Positions 1 through 6,010 are shown, counted from the stretch's first letter. The stretch: 7,303 nucleotides of DNA from JAAEQG01 sp023133475 (GCA_030631415.1 DAOVLE010000246.1:1-7303), one strand, 5' to 3'. Translations and numbers: made by a program. The notes: generated by a model from the letters alone, not told the origin.

Positions 1-696
1 ATCCCAAAGCTCTCCGCTGCCGTCCCGGTAGACAACATCGTCACCCTCAATTAATCCAATCGCCACGTGGTAATACCCAAATGTGTCATGGATCAAGCGA
101 ACCACCTCATCCAGGACCTCATTCACATCCAGGATGGTGCTTACCCGGCGACCTACTTCTGCCAGGACCCGGCCCAACTCGTCCACCCCCGCCCCGGTGG
201 TCGCCGATACCCCCACCATAGGCCAATCCACCAGCCCGTTCTCCCCCAGCAACTCAGCCACATCCTCCTTCACCAGTTCGACCAGTTCAGCGTCGGCCAG
301 GTCGGTCTTGGTGATCGCCACCACACCGCGACGCACCCCCAGCAGCGAAAGAATCTCGACGTGCTCGACCGTCTGCGGCATCACCGAATCGTCCGCCGCC
401 ACCACCAGCAAAGCCACGTCTATCCCCGTCGCACCGGAAACCATGGTCCGCACAAAGCGTTCGTGGCCGGGGACATCCACCACGCCGAAGACGATGCCCC
501 CGATCTCCAACCGGGCAAAGCCCAACTCGATGGTCACCCCACGGCGTTTCTCTTCGGGCAGCCGGTCGGTATCCGTGCCGGTCAATGCCTTGACCAACGA
601 GGTTTTGCCGTGGTCGATGTGGCCGGCGGTCCCCAGGATGAGATGGCGCATCGCATCATGTGACGAAGTATTGCCCAAACCTGTTGATGTTGTCAT
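1..696 (-). CDS. SelB-type GTPase domain running in frame into a GAF-like domain (3' part outside window)
   Basis: The frame is open from the left edge of the window to ATG 696; a second in-frame ATG lies at 651. Counting from 651 (217 residues visible), the first ~160 residues are a translational GTPase very like selenocysteine elongation factor SelB: G1 GHIDHGKTS (10-18), the DRLPEEKRRGVTIELGF stretch (29-45), G3 DVPGHERFV (59-67), G4 TKTD (114-117) and G5 SATTG (149-153). SelB carries Sec-tRNA(Sec) to UGA codons marked by a SECIS element. In SelB a beta-barrel domain II should follow. Instead residues ~163-217 read LAEVGRRVSTILDVNEVL ... FGYYHVAIGLIEGDDVVYR, which matches my memory of GAF sensor domains. 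Local GC falls from roughly 63-70% (181-300) to roughly 52-55% (1-120). It is either a real fusion or an assembly or recombination chimera. Start 696 has a weak AGG five bases upstream and adds 15 residues; 651 is where SelB proteins usually begin. SelB identity is firm; GAF identity is moderately firm. Confidence 0.85.
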   Translation of the reverse strand, partial: MTTSTGLGNTSSHDAMRHLILGTAGHIDHGKTSLVKALTGTDTDRLPEEKRRGVTIELGFARLEIGGIVFGVVDVPGHERFVRTMVSGATGIDVALLVVAADDSVMPQTVEHVEILSLLGVRRGVVAITKTDLADAELVELVKEDVAELLGENGLVDWPMVGVSATTGAGVDELGRVLAEVGRRVSTILDVNEVLDEVVRLIHDTFGYYHVAIGLIEGDDVVYRDGSGELWD

Positions 697-750
697 GTGA
701 GCCTAACCTGGTTTTTTTCATACCGCAGAGAGCTTAGCGCGGCTTCCTCA

Positions 751-819
751 ATCAGTACCGCGACCGTAAGGGAGCGGCCCTGCTTGTATTGGCCGCTCCC
801 TTACGGTCGCGGTACTGAT
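751..819. repeat. Perfect 29-bp inverted repeat (hairpin, 11-nt loop)
   Basis: Arms 751-779 and 791-819 are exact reverse complements over 29 bases; the arm begins ATCAGTACCGCGACCG. The loop at 780-790 is 11 nt. The right arm overlaps the end of the membrane/TPR gene and supplies its last codons and TAA stop (801-803). The hairpin sits between that gene and the SelB-like gene, about 55 nt before the latter's ATG. No U-tract follows on either strand, so it is not a canonical intrinsic terminator, although it could protect a transcript 3' end or hinder readthrough. A further copy of one arm lies at 4484-4512, so this is a dispersed element. There is no transposase in or near it. Confidence 0.95.
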
Positions 820-3410
820 CGATTTTCGACCAGTTCGAGGTATTTCCTGGTCTTGGCATCGTTGGGCCGGAACTTCAGAGCTTTGCGGAATTCCACCTCA
901 GCCGGCTTCAGCTCCGCCATGTGGTAATAGCAGAACCCCAGGCTGTAGTGGATCACAAAACTACCCTTGGGCTGAAGCTCGAGGAGTTGCTGGTAAATCT
1001 CGACCGCTTCTTGCCACTGCTGGGCCCATTTCAGGCACCGACCGGCCCCACGCATCACGTCCTTCCGCTCATCTATGGTGGTGGCCCATCGGGCCGCCTG
1101 CTTGTATTGCTTGGCACCGTCTTCCCATTGCTTTTCCCGCTCATCCATCACGCCACGGTACAGATAGGCCAGGTAAGGCATGATCGGCTGAACCTTGTCA
1201 CAGTATTCTCTGGCTTCGGGATACCGCTTTTCATTGACCAACAGTGAAATAAGCTGGCGGTAGGCAAGAGTCAGCCTGGGATGGTGCTCGATCGCCTTCT
1301 TGTAGAACTCGATGGCTTTTTGTCTCTGCCGCTTGGCGTCTTCGCGCTTGCCCTCTTCGTTGGAGGTGGTCACAGCCCGTCGGTACTTGTTCCCCAGGTT
1401 GTACCATCCCGCCCAGCATCTCGGGTTCCCCTCAAGGGTGGTTAGCCAGAACGTCTCAGCCGACTTCCACGTCTCGGAGTAGACCACCGTCTTGGCACCG
1501 TAAGCCGCCAACGCGGCACACACCACCCCGGTCACAATCAACGTGCCTCTCGAACCCCCAAGCCACCTCCGCAACAGGTCCAACGAAACCGCAAACATCA
1601 GGAAAACGCCAATGCTGGCATTGTAGGCGTAGTGCTCTGCCACAAAGGCAAACTGGAAGAAATTGATGTTCTTCCAGCCCATCATGGGCAGTTGCGTCAC
1701 CAGGTAGAACCCCAGCCCCCAATAGAAAAGCGGCGGCAGCTTCTTGCGCCAACGGAACAACGCCCACCCCGCAAGCAAAACCCCAAACACCGGAACCCAC
1801 CAGATCGCCTCGCCCCCAGGCCTCCAACGGGTGTGGTCGAACGGGAATGGGTTCCACAACTCGTTGATGGGCAACTGGAAGATGGGCACGATCAGCTTCA
1901 ACACATACCACCAAACCGAAGCCGCCGCCACGAAAGGCCGCTGACCGAAACCCTCCAGTGGGACCGTTCTGGCCCGATCCTCCATGTGCATGGTGGTGTC
2001 CGCCGAGAGGACCAGCATCACCAGCAACGGTGCCAGACGCAACAGACTCTGAATGTCCAGCCGCCCGCCGCTGACCCGGTCGATCACGAAAATCAAAGCC
2101 ACAATCACCCACAGCGGCGCAAAACGCACCGCGATTGCCCCAGCGTCCCACCGCTCGCCCAACAGCAGCGTGGCCCCCAGGGCAACGACAAACATGACGG
2201 CGGTCGGAACCAATCCGAAAAAGCTCTTTACGCTTAAACGCCGGCTTAGTTGCTGATCGGCGAAAGCTGCCCCGATCCCGCACACCACCATGGGCAGAAT
2301 AATGCCAAGCGTATGCCGCCAGTCCCACCCGTCCTTCATGGTCAGTGTCGGCAGCAACGCTATGATCGCAATCACCAGCAAAGGCGCCCCGCGAAGCATC
2401 AGCCGCCCCAGGCTCCAGCGCCGGTCAAGCAAAAAGTCGGTCAGGAAAAGCACAAACGGCAAGGTCAACGCGACGGTCTTGCTGAACAAAGCCGCCTGGA
2501 AGAATATGAAAGTGCCCAGGTAAACAAGCCAACTGCCGGTCCGCCGGTGACGCAGATAGCACATCACCGCCAGCATGTAGAACAGCAAAGACAGGATATT
2601 CTTCCGCTCAGTAGCCCAGGCCACCGTGGCTACGTTCATCGGGTGAACGGCGAACAACGCCGCCACCACCCACGCTACCCAGACGTTCACCCCCAACCGC
2701 TGTAAGAGCAACAGCATGATTACCGCAGTAATGGCGTGCAACACCGCGCAGACTGAGTGGTGGACCCAGGCCTCCCCTGCTTCCTCGAAGATCGCCGGGT
2801 CGCTGCTGTAGACGTTTAGCCGGCCATCCTCCAACCGCACCCCAAACCCTTCTCGGGGTGTGCGGGCTTCCGGGTCGTGGAAACCCTTGCCCTTGATCGG
2901 TGCGATCAGCCAGCGCCGGTCCGGCTCCACAACGTGGACCCGCGATTTCCTGGGAATGTCGATCTCGCGGCTGGAGAATTCCTTCTCCAGCTCGGGGGTA
3001 AGCTTGCCCGGCTTCAGGTCGCTCGTTCGTTCGGCAGGCAGGCTGAACAGTAGTTCGTCCGTCAGATGGTGATAAATCTGATGTTCCACCCAGAACATGG
3101 TGAACAGCAGCGGATAGTACTGGTGCGTGCTGTTCTTGAGAGCCTCGAATTTGGTTGTCTTGGTGTTGGTCCAGATGTCGTTCAGCCCGTCGGGATGGAC
3201 GAGTTGCCGGTTATTGTAGATGTAATGGTCGTCGTCCCAACTAACGAACCCGTTGTCCAGCGAGGGGACATAGACCGCAATCGCCAATACGAAGACGATG
3301 AGCGGCGGCACCCATCGCTCCAGTGGGTTGGCGGGTCGAACCGCCTCCAGCAACTCCGGTAGGGCGAACTCATCCTGCTGCCCACGTTTGTATGGTTTTG
3401 CTCCTGTCAT
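801..3410 (-). CDS. Polytopic membrane GT-C/TMTC-like glycosyltransferase-type protein with C-terminal TPR region (869 aa)
   Basis: The N-terminal ~650 residues contain many hydrophobic segments. The first (~33-50) is followed by the acidic motif WDDD (58-61), placed like the catalytic acidic loop of GT-C glycosyltransferases (PMT, TMTC and related bacterial TPR proteins). Other family-like motifs are FAVHPMNVATVAWATERKN (253-271) and AEHYAYNASIG (591-601). Residues ~655-869 are soluble and TPR-like (WYNLGNKYRRAV, AIEFYKKAIEHHP, AVEIYQQLLELQP, AEVEFRKALKFRPND). It probably transfers a sugar from a lipid-linked donor to an extracytoplasmic acceptor; this is inferred from family resemblance. 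Oddities: residues ~115-213 form a hydrophilic insertion where relatives, as I recall them, go almost directly from the first loop to the next membrane helix, and the last six residues plus stop come from a dispersed repeat. The start at 3410 has no clear Shine-Dalgarno. It lies 178 nt downstream of the FKBP gene on the same strand, so cotranscription is possible. Confidence 0.85.
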   Translation of the reverse strand: MTGAKPYKRGQQDEFALPELLEAVRPANPLERWVPPLIVFVLAIAVYVPSLDNGFVSWDDDHYIYNNRQLVHPDGLNDIWTNTKTTKFEALKNSTHQYYPLLFTMFWVEHQIYHHLTDELLFSLPAERTSDLKPGKLTPELEKEFSSREIDIPRKSRVHVVEPDRRWLIAPIKGKGFHDPEARTPREGFGVRLEDGRLNVYSSDPAIFEEAGEAWVHHSVCAVLHAITAVIMLLLLQRLGVNVWVAWVVAALFAVHPMNVATVAWATERKNILSLLFYMLAVMCYLRHRRTGSWLVYLGTFIFFQAALFSKTVALTLPFVLFLTDFLLDRRWSLGRLMLRGAPLLVIAIIALLPTLTMKDGWDWRHTLGIILPMVVCGIGAAFADQQLSRRLSVKSFFGLVPTAVMFVVALGATLLLGERWDAGAIAVRFAPLWVIVALIFVIDRVSGGRLDIQSLLRLAPLLVMLVLSADTTMHMEDRARTVPLEGFGQRPFVAAASVWWYVLKLIVPIFQLPINELWNPFPFDHTRWRPGGEAIWWVPVFGVLLAGWALFRWRKKLPPLFYWGLGFYLVTQLPMMGWKNINFFQFAFVAEHYAYNASIGVFLMFAVSLDLLRRWLGGSRGTLIVTGVVCAALAAYGAKTVVYSETWKSAETFWLTTLEGNPRCWAGWYNLGNKYRRAVTTSNEEGKREDAKRQRQKAIEFYKKAIEHHPRLTLAYRQLISLLVNEKRYPEAREYCDKVQPIMPYLAYLYRGVMDEREKQWEDGAKQYKQAARWATTIDERKDVMRGAGRCLKWAQQWQEAVEIYQQLLELQPKGSFVIHYSLGFCYYHMAELKPAEVEFRKALKFRPNDAKTRKYLELVENRSVPRP

Positions 3411-3454
3411 AGTAGTTCACGTTATAGCAACTGGGTGCGGTTGTGCCAAACTCC

Positions 3455-3479
3455 GAGCCCGCCCGCGATGGCGGTGCTC
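3455..3479. repeat. Small bulged hairpin upstream of the membrane/TPR gene
   Basis: GAGC+CCGCC (3455-3463) pairs with GGCGG+GCTC (3470-3479), with one bulged T at 3475 and a 6-nt loop. It lies about 45-70 nt upstream of the ATG at 3410, in the gap between the FKBP gene and the membrane/TPR gene. It may be part of the leader or another dispersed repeat. No second copy was seen in the window. Confidence 0.4.
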
Positions 3480-3512
3480 GCAACCATCCGGGGGTGTTGC
3501 ACTTGCCAGTCT

Positions 3513-3592
3513 GTAGGTCGGGTCCGCAAACCCGACGTTCGGGATTTTCAACGGCGTCACCAGGGGATGTCGGGTCTGCGGACCCGACCTAC
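3513..3592. repeat. 24-bp inverted repeat (one mismatch, 32-nt loop) overlapping the FKBP stop codon
   Basis: Arms 3513-3536 and 3569-3592 are reverse complements with one mismatch; the arm begins GTAGGTCGGGTCCGCA. Each arm also contains its own small palindrome (GTCGGGT...ACCCGAC). The TAG stop of the FKBP lipoprotein (3591-3589 on the minus strand) falls in the outermost base pairs of the right arm. No U-tract follows. The layout resembles the GGCGGGT hairpins at 6011 and 7235, with self-palindromic arms in a larger inverted repeat, but the sequence and loop length differ. Confidence 0.9.
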
Positions 3593-4314
3593 CGATTCTC
3601 AAAATCGAGCAGTTCCACGTCAAAGATAAGGGTTGCATTGCCCGGGATGGTCGGTGGGCGACCGTCCTCCCCGTATGCCAGATCGGGCGGGATCAACAGC
3701 CGGCGCTTCCCGCCTCTACGCATGGTTTGCAGGCCTTCGGTCCACCCGGCGATCACCTGGTTGAGGCCGAACTGCGAACCGTTTCCGCTATCGAACTTCG
3801 TGCCGTCAGCCAACCATCCGACATAGTTGACCGTAACCCGCGCGGTCGGCTCGGGCGGGTCTCCCTCTCCGACCACGATGTTGCTGTAGGTCAGCCCGGA
3901 GTCCGTGGTCACCGGTTCGTCCCCCTCCAAGGGCGGAATGTCGCCGATCCCGTCGAGAAATGCTGATTCCGGGTCAACGGCGCTATCATTGTCGTTGGTG
4001 TTGTCCTCCGTATTATCGTTCTCGTTGGCGGTGTTGTCGTTCTCATTGGCGGTGTTGTCATTCTCATTGGCAGTGTTGTCGTTTTCGTTGGCAGTGTTTT
4101 CGTTGGTGTTGTCGTCTATGTTGTCATTCTCATTCTCATTCTCGTTCTCATTAGTGATGTCTTCATCTGTGTTGTCGTTGTCGCCGGTATTGTCCTGGGT
4201 GTTGTAGACGTAGACCGGCGGAGGGGCCGGCTGCGGGGCCATGAGGTTGGAAAACTCCATGCAACCCAATAGAAAAAGTGCGAAGACTACCATCAAGCCG
4301 ATTCGACAAATCAT
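3589..4314 (-). CDS. FKBP-type peptidyl-prolyl cis-trans isomerase lipoprotein with N/D/E/T-rich linker (241 aa)
   Basis: It begins MICRIGLMVVFALFLLGC, a lipoprotein signal with lipobox LLGC and lipidated Cys18. The next residue is Met, not Asp, so the Lol rule predicts outer-membrane placement. Residues ~39-113 are a low-complexity Asn/Asp/Glu/Thr tether containing four TANENDN copies (74-101). Residues ~138-238 are an FKBP domain, which speeds cis-trans isomerisation of X-Pro bonds in extracytoplasmic proteins. Visible FKBP hallmarks are VTVNYVGWLADGTKFDS (160-176), VIAGWTEGL (187-195), GGKRRLLIPPDLAYGE (201-216) and NATLIFDVELLDF (226-238); the Tyr, Phe-Asp, Val-Ile, Trp and Phe pocket residues are all present. 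ATG 4314 is chosen because AGGGAG lies 7 nt upstream and the signal peptide starts there; a longer in-frame start at 4350 would add 12 residues ahead of the signal sequence. The stop lies in a hairpin repeat. Confidence 0.95.
   Translation of the reverse strand: MICRIGLMVVFALFLLGCMEFSNLMAPQPAPPPVYVYNTQDNTGDNDNTDEDITNENENENENDNIDDNTNENTANENDNTANENDNTANENDNTANENDNTEDNTNDNDSAVDPESAFLDGIGDIPPLEGDEPVTTDSGLTYSNIVVGEGDPPEPTARVTVNYVGWLADGTKFDSGNGSQFGLNQVIAGWTEGLQTMRRGGKRRLLIPPDLAYGEDGRPPTIPGNATLIFDVELLDFENR
4012..4095. repeat. Four tandem 21-bp units encoding TANENDN
   Basis: Units at 4012-4032, 4033-4053, 4054-4074 and 4075-4095 each encode Thr-Ala-Asn-Glu-Asn-Asp-Asn in the lipoprotein linker. The units differ at six positions, all third codon positions, so every change is silent. 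This is a coding minisatellite, not a CRISPR: there are no unique spacers. Confidence 0.9.
4125..4148. repeat. Hexamer repeat encoding alternating Asn-Glu
   Basis: Three CATTCT units and one CGTTCT unit run in tandem. On the minus strand they encode the alternating Asn-Glu run (about residues 56-63) of the FKBP lipoprotein linker. It is a slippage-prone coding microsatellite. Confidence 0.8.
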
Positions 4315-4321
4315 TGAACCA

Positions 4322-4327
4322 CTCCCT
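4322..4327 (-). promoter_or_regulatory. Shine-Dalgarno site of the FKBP lipoprotein gene
   Basis: On the minus strand AGGGAG lies 7 nt before ATG 4314. It decides the start in favour of the short form, whose first residues are a lipoprotein signal peptide. Confidence 0.75.
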
Positions 4328-4382
4328 AATACTCCACCGCCCCAGGCCATTGACCTCGGCAGTGCCGGCTGACAACGGTGAA

Positions 4383-4391
4383 ATTATATCA
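4383..4391 (-). promoter_or_regulatory. Candidate extended -10 promoter for the FKBP lipoprotein gene
   Basis: The minus strand reads TGATATAAT, an exact TGn-TATAAT extended -10 element, about 70 nt before ATG 4314. There is no TTGACA-like hexamer 16-18 nt upstream. That space instead holds the CCCCCG/CGGGGG hairpin at 4393-4408, which fits an extended -10 promoter not needing a -35. It would drive the FKBP gene and perhaps the membrane/TPR gene behind it. Confidence 0.5.
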
Positions 4392-4392
4392 T

Positions 4393-4408
4393 CCCCCGGC
4401 AGCGGGGG
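4393..4408. repeat. GC hairpin CCCCCG-GCAG-CGGGGG
   Basis: A six-base-pair stem (4393-4398 with 4403-4408) with a 4-nt loop, directly next to the candidate extended -10 element on the minus strand. It is the first of several palindromes packed into the divergent spacer between the FKBP gene and the 431-residue gene. Confidence 0.6.
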
Positions 4409-4436
4409 CTATCGCGTCTAACCCGCCGCACCGGTT

Positions 4437-4473
4437 GGTGGGTTCCACCTCGCTCCGCGAGGTTCCACCCACC
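4437..4473. repeat. Hairpin GGTGGGT ... ACCCACC with inner ACCTCGC/GCGAGGT stem
   Basis: The outer stem is 4437-4443 with 4467-4473. A symmetric TCC/TCC internal loop follows, then an inner stem 4447-4453 with 4457-4463 and a 3-nt loop. It resembles dispersed bacterial hairpin repeats, but no second copy was seen here. Confidence 0.75.
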
Positions 4474-4481
4474 CTACGAAC

Positions 4482-4512
4482 CAATCAGTACCGCGACCGT
4501 AAGGGAGCGGCC
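4482..4512. repeat. Single arm of the 29-nt repeat (31-nt identity with 749-779)
   Basis: Bases 4482-4512 are identical to 749-779, in the same orientation. Unlike the copy at 751-819 there is no inverted partner within the next ~100 bases, so this is a solo arm. The unit can therefore exist outside the paired hairpin. Confidence 0.95.
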
Positions 4513-4518
4513 ATCCGT

Positions 4519-4540
4519 CCCCCAGGGCTAAAGCCCCAGG
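4519..4540. repeat. GGGCTAAAGCCC palindrome with flanking CC/GG
   Basis: The stem GGGCT/AGCCC (4525-4529 with 4532-4536) has a 2-nt centre and is flanked by CCCCCA and CAGG, so the minus strand reads CCTGGGGCTTTAGCCCTGG. I recall this kind of motif as a common intergenic palindrome in planctomycete genomes, which is memory and not checked. It follows the solo arm by 6 nt. Confidence 0.6.
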
Positions 4541-4612
4541 CCACCCCTGCCAAGCGGCGTATTGTAATGTTAATTTGGAATCGTTTTACCAGGAACCAGG
4601 GCCCCGCCCTAC

Positions 4613-4654
4613 AGCTCTCTGATGCGAGAGCTTGCAAGCACGTTGGAAAGCTCT
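4613..4654 (+). promoter_or_regulatory. Possible alternating hairpins covering the Shine-Dalgarno of the 431-residue gene
   Basis: GAGAGCTT (4626-4633) can pair upstream with AGCTCTC (4613-4619, 7 bp, 6-nt loop) or downstream with AAGCTCT (4648-4654, 7 bp, 14-nt loop). The downstream pairing would cover the last bases of the GGAAAG Shine-Dalgarno (4645-4650). The two stems are mutually exclusive, the layout of a small translational switch. Stems this short can arise by chance. Confidence 0.35.
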
Positions 4655-4658
4655 AATA

Positions 4659-5954
4659 ATGGTGGTTATGGTAGAGGTTCAGGTGAATTCCAGCAACACG
4701 ATGTCGTTTGAGGAGCGTGCCAAACAAGTCCTCCAGCAGTTCAGAGGGGCATTTGCGGAAGTCGTGGATGCCTTGCCCGGTCTGATCACGCGCCCCCACG
4801 AGCTTTCCAAGAGCCTGAAGATCGACATGAAGCTCGCCTGGAAGATCATGAAGGTGGCTCACGGTTCTGACCTGTTTGCGGCGGCTCAGCACATTCCCGG
4901 CTCGCTGGGAATCAAGGTTTTCCTGAAAGCCGCCGCTCGACAAAGCGTGCCCGCGCCCCGGATTCGGGCGGTGGAGGCGGCGGTGGGGCAGTTCGAGCGG
5001 CTGATCGAGGTGCATGCCGGCGACCGTGCGACGCTCGAGATGATGCTGGCTTCCTACGGCGGGGGGGACCGCAGACAGGCAGACCTGGCACAGCAAAAGG
5101 CGGCTTTCACCGCACAGAGCTATATCTGGGGGGTGCAGGCCAGAACCCAGTTGAAAGTCGATTTTCTACACCCCGCAACCGAAAAAGGGCGACTGGACAT
5201 CGCCACGCTTCGCGGATTCGTGGGGCTCCGCCGCATCCGCCCCAACGTGCCCTGGGTAATCGCTCGGGCCAGAGTGATCGATGATGACGGAAAGCTGCGC
5301 AGTCCCTCCATCCGTAAACCGTTGGACCCTACCGAGGATGACGCCGACGGAATCACCAGCGCCCCACTGCTGCGTGAGTTCTGCTCCAAACCGCTGCCGC
5401 GATTCCGCAGGATTGTGGGGCCTCATGGGTTCCTGGAGGACGAGTTGGCCGAGGGCGAGGTCGGAAACACCGGCGCTATAACCTGCATTACCGGCGACGT
5501 GGCATACAACGCAGCCTCCTATTATCGGGCTGAGCACAACCGCTACGCCGCCCTGGCTGTTCTGATGCGCACCCCTTGCGAAGCCTTGCTTTTCGACCTG
5601 TTCGTGCATGAAGACCTGTTTGGTTCGATCGAGCCGGAACTTGCCGTCTACAGCGAACTGGCGGGCGGGCCGCCCATTCCACCGATCGAGGGGCGGGAGC
5701 GAGATCGGCTTGACACCTGGGAACAGGTCGAGTACCTCGGCAAAGGGCCTTCCGTGGTTCATACACCACACGTGCCTCGCCATGCCGAGATGATACGCTA
5801 CACCCTGGACAAGCTGGGATGGGACAGCGAACGCTTCGACGTGTATCGTGTCCAGATGCAGTTCCCGATCATCCCCACCTCGGTCCTTATGATGCACGAA
5901 TTGCCGGAAGCACCGCAATTCACGGCGGAGCACGCGGAGAATGGGGGAAATTGA
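4659..5954 (+). CDS. Protein of unknown function with an HTH-like N-terminal segment (431 aa)
   Basis: I do not recognise the family. ATG 4659 is preferred because GGAAAG lies 8 nt upstream; ATG 4701 (residue 15, MSFEERAKQVLQQF) is a plausible alternative, giving 417 residues. There is no signal peptide or membrane helix, so it is probably cytoplasmic. Residues ~39-66 (LPGLITRPHELSKSLKIDMK, then LAWKIMKV) have the spacing of a winged helix-turn-helix: helix, short turn, recognition-like helix. That suggests, without proving, DNA binding or a regulatory role. The rest (~100-420) is mixed alpha/beta; YIWGVQARTQLKVDF (155-169) and GDVAYNAASYYRAEHNRY (279-296) look like conserved-core text. The last residues (AEHAENGGN) and the TGA stop come from repeats: a tandem CACGGCGGAG/CACGCGGAGA and the A-rich run after it. 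Confidence 0.85.
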   Translation: MVVMVEVQVNSSNTMSFEERAKQVLQQFRGAFAEVVDALPGLITRPHELSKSLKIDMKLAWKIMKVAHGSDLFAAAQHIPGSLGIKVFLKAAARQSVPAPRIRAVEAAVGQFERLIEVHAGDRATLEMMLASYGGGDRRQADLAQQKAAFTAQSYIWGVQARTQLKVDFLHPATEKGRLDIATLRGFVGLRRIRPNVPWVIARARVIDDDGKLRSPSIRKPLDPTEDDADGITSAPLLREFCSKPLPRFRRIVGPHGFLEDELAEGEVGNTGAITCITGDVAYNAASYYRAEHNRYAALAVLMRTPCEALLFDLFVHEDLFGSIEPELAVYSELAGGPPIPPIEGRERDRLDTWEQVEYLGKGPSVVHTPHVPRHAEMIRYTLDKLGWDSERFDVYRVQMQFPIIPTSVLMMHELPEAPQFTAEHAENGGN

Positions 5955-5990
5955 AAATTGAAAATGAAAAATGGAAAATGGAAAATGGGG
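5921..5990. repeat. Tandem GCGGAG decamers followed by an A-rich TTGAAAA/TGGAAAA run
   Basis: CACGGCGGAG and CACGCGGAGA sit in tandem at 5921-5940. After ATGGGGG, an A-rich run of ATTGAAA and ATGGAAA units extends to about 5990. The TGA stop of the 431-residue gene (5952-5954) is the first TTGA of that run. Both repeat types look unlike the coding sequence before them. Confidence 0.75.
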
Positions 5991-6010
5991 GAAACGGCGT
6001 AATCACAGTT

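Noticed and set aside
67..700. Two long overlapping plus-strand open frames at 67-663 and 83-700
   Set aside because: They are antisense to the SelB-like gene, whose G motifs are unmistakable on the minus strand. Their translations are His/Pro/Gln- or Ser/Arg-rich, typical of GC-rich shadow frames.
751..819. Intrinsic transcription terminator
   Set aside because: The stem is strong, but no T-tract follows the hairpin in either direction; the same holds for 3513-3592, 6011-6067 and 7235-7295.
751..819. Terminal inverted repeats of an insertion sequence
   Set aside because: Only 11 nt separate the arms, with no transposase or target-site duplication evident. A MITE-like or REP-like origin cannot be excluded.
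1456..2705. Long open frames on both strands inside the membrane/TPR gene (1456-2328 minus, 1632-2237 plus, 2250-2705 plus)
   Set aside because: They overlap a gene with coherent transmembrane and TPR structure, and their own translations show no domain or start signal.
4012..4095. Possible CRISPR array
   Set aside because: The 21-bp units are directly adjacent with no spacers and encode a peptide repeat.
3905..4207. Plus-strand frame with LSFSLAV repeats that looks like a repetitive membrane peptide
   Set aside because: It is the antisense reading of the TANENDN linker repeat in the FKBP lipoprotein; the unit differences are silent only in the minus frame.
4562..4590. Plus-strand promoter TTGTAA-17 nt-TTTACC for the 431-residue gene
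   Set aside because: The -35-like half is fair, but the -10 half is too far from TATAAT to call.
5166..5933. Minus-strand 255-residue frame opposite the 431-residue gene
   Set aside because: It is a shadow frame with no recognisable domain and no ribosome-binding site, and it runs inside a gene with better coding character.
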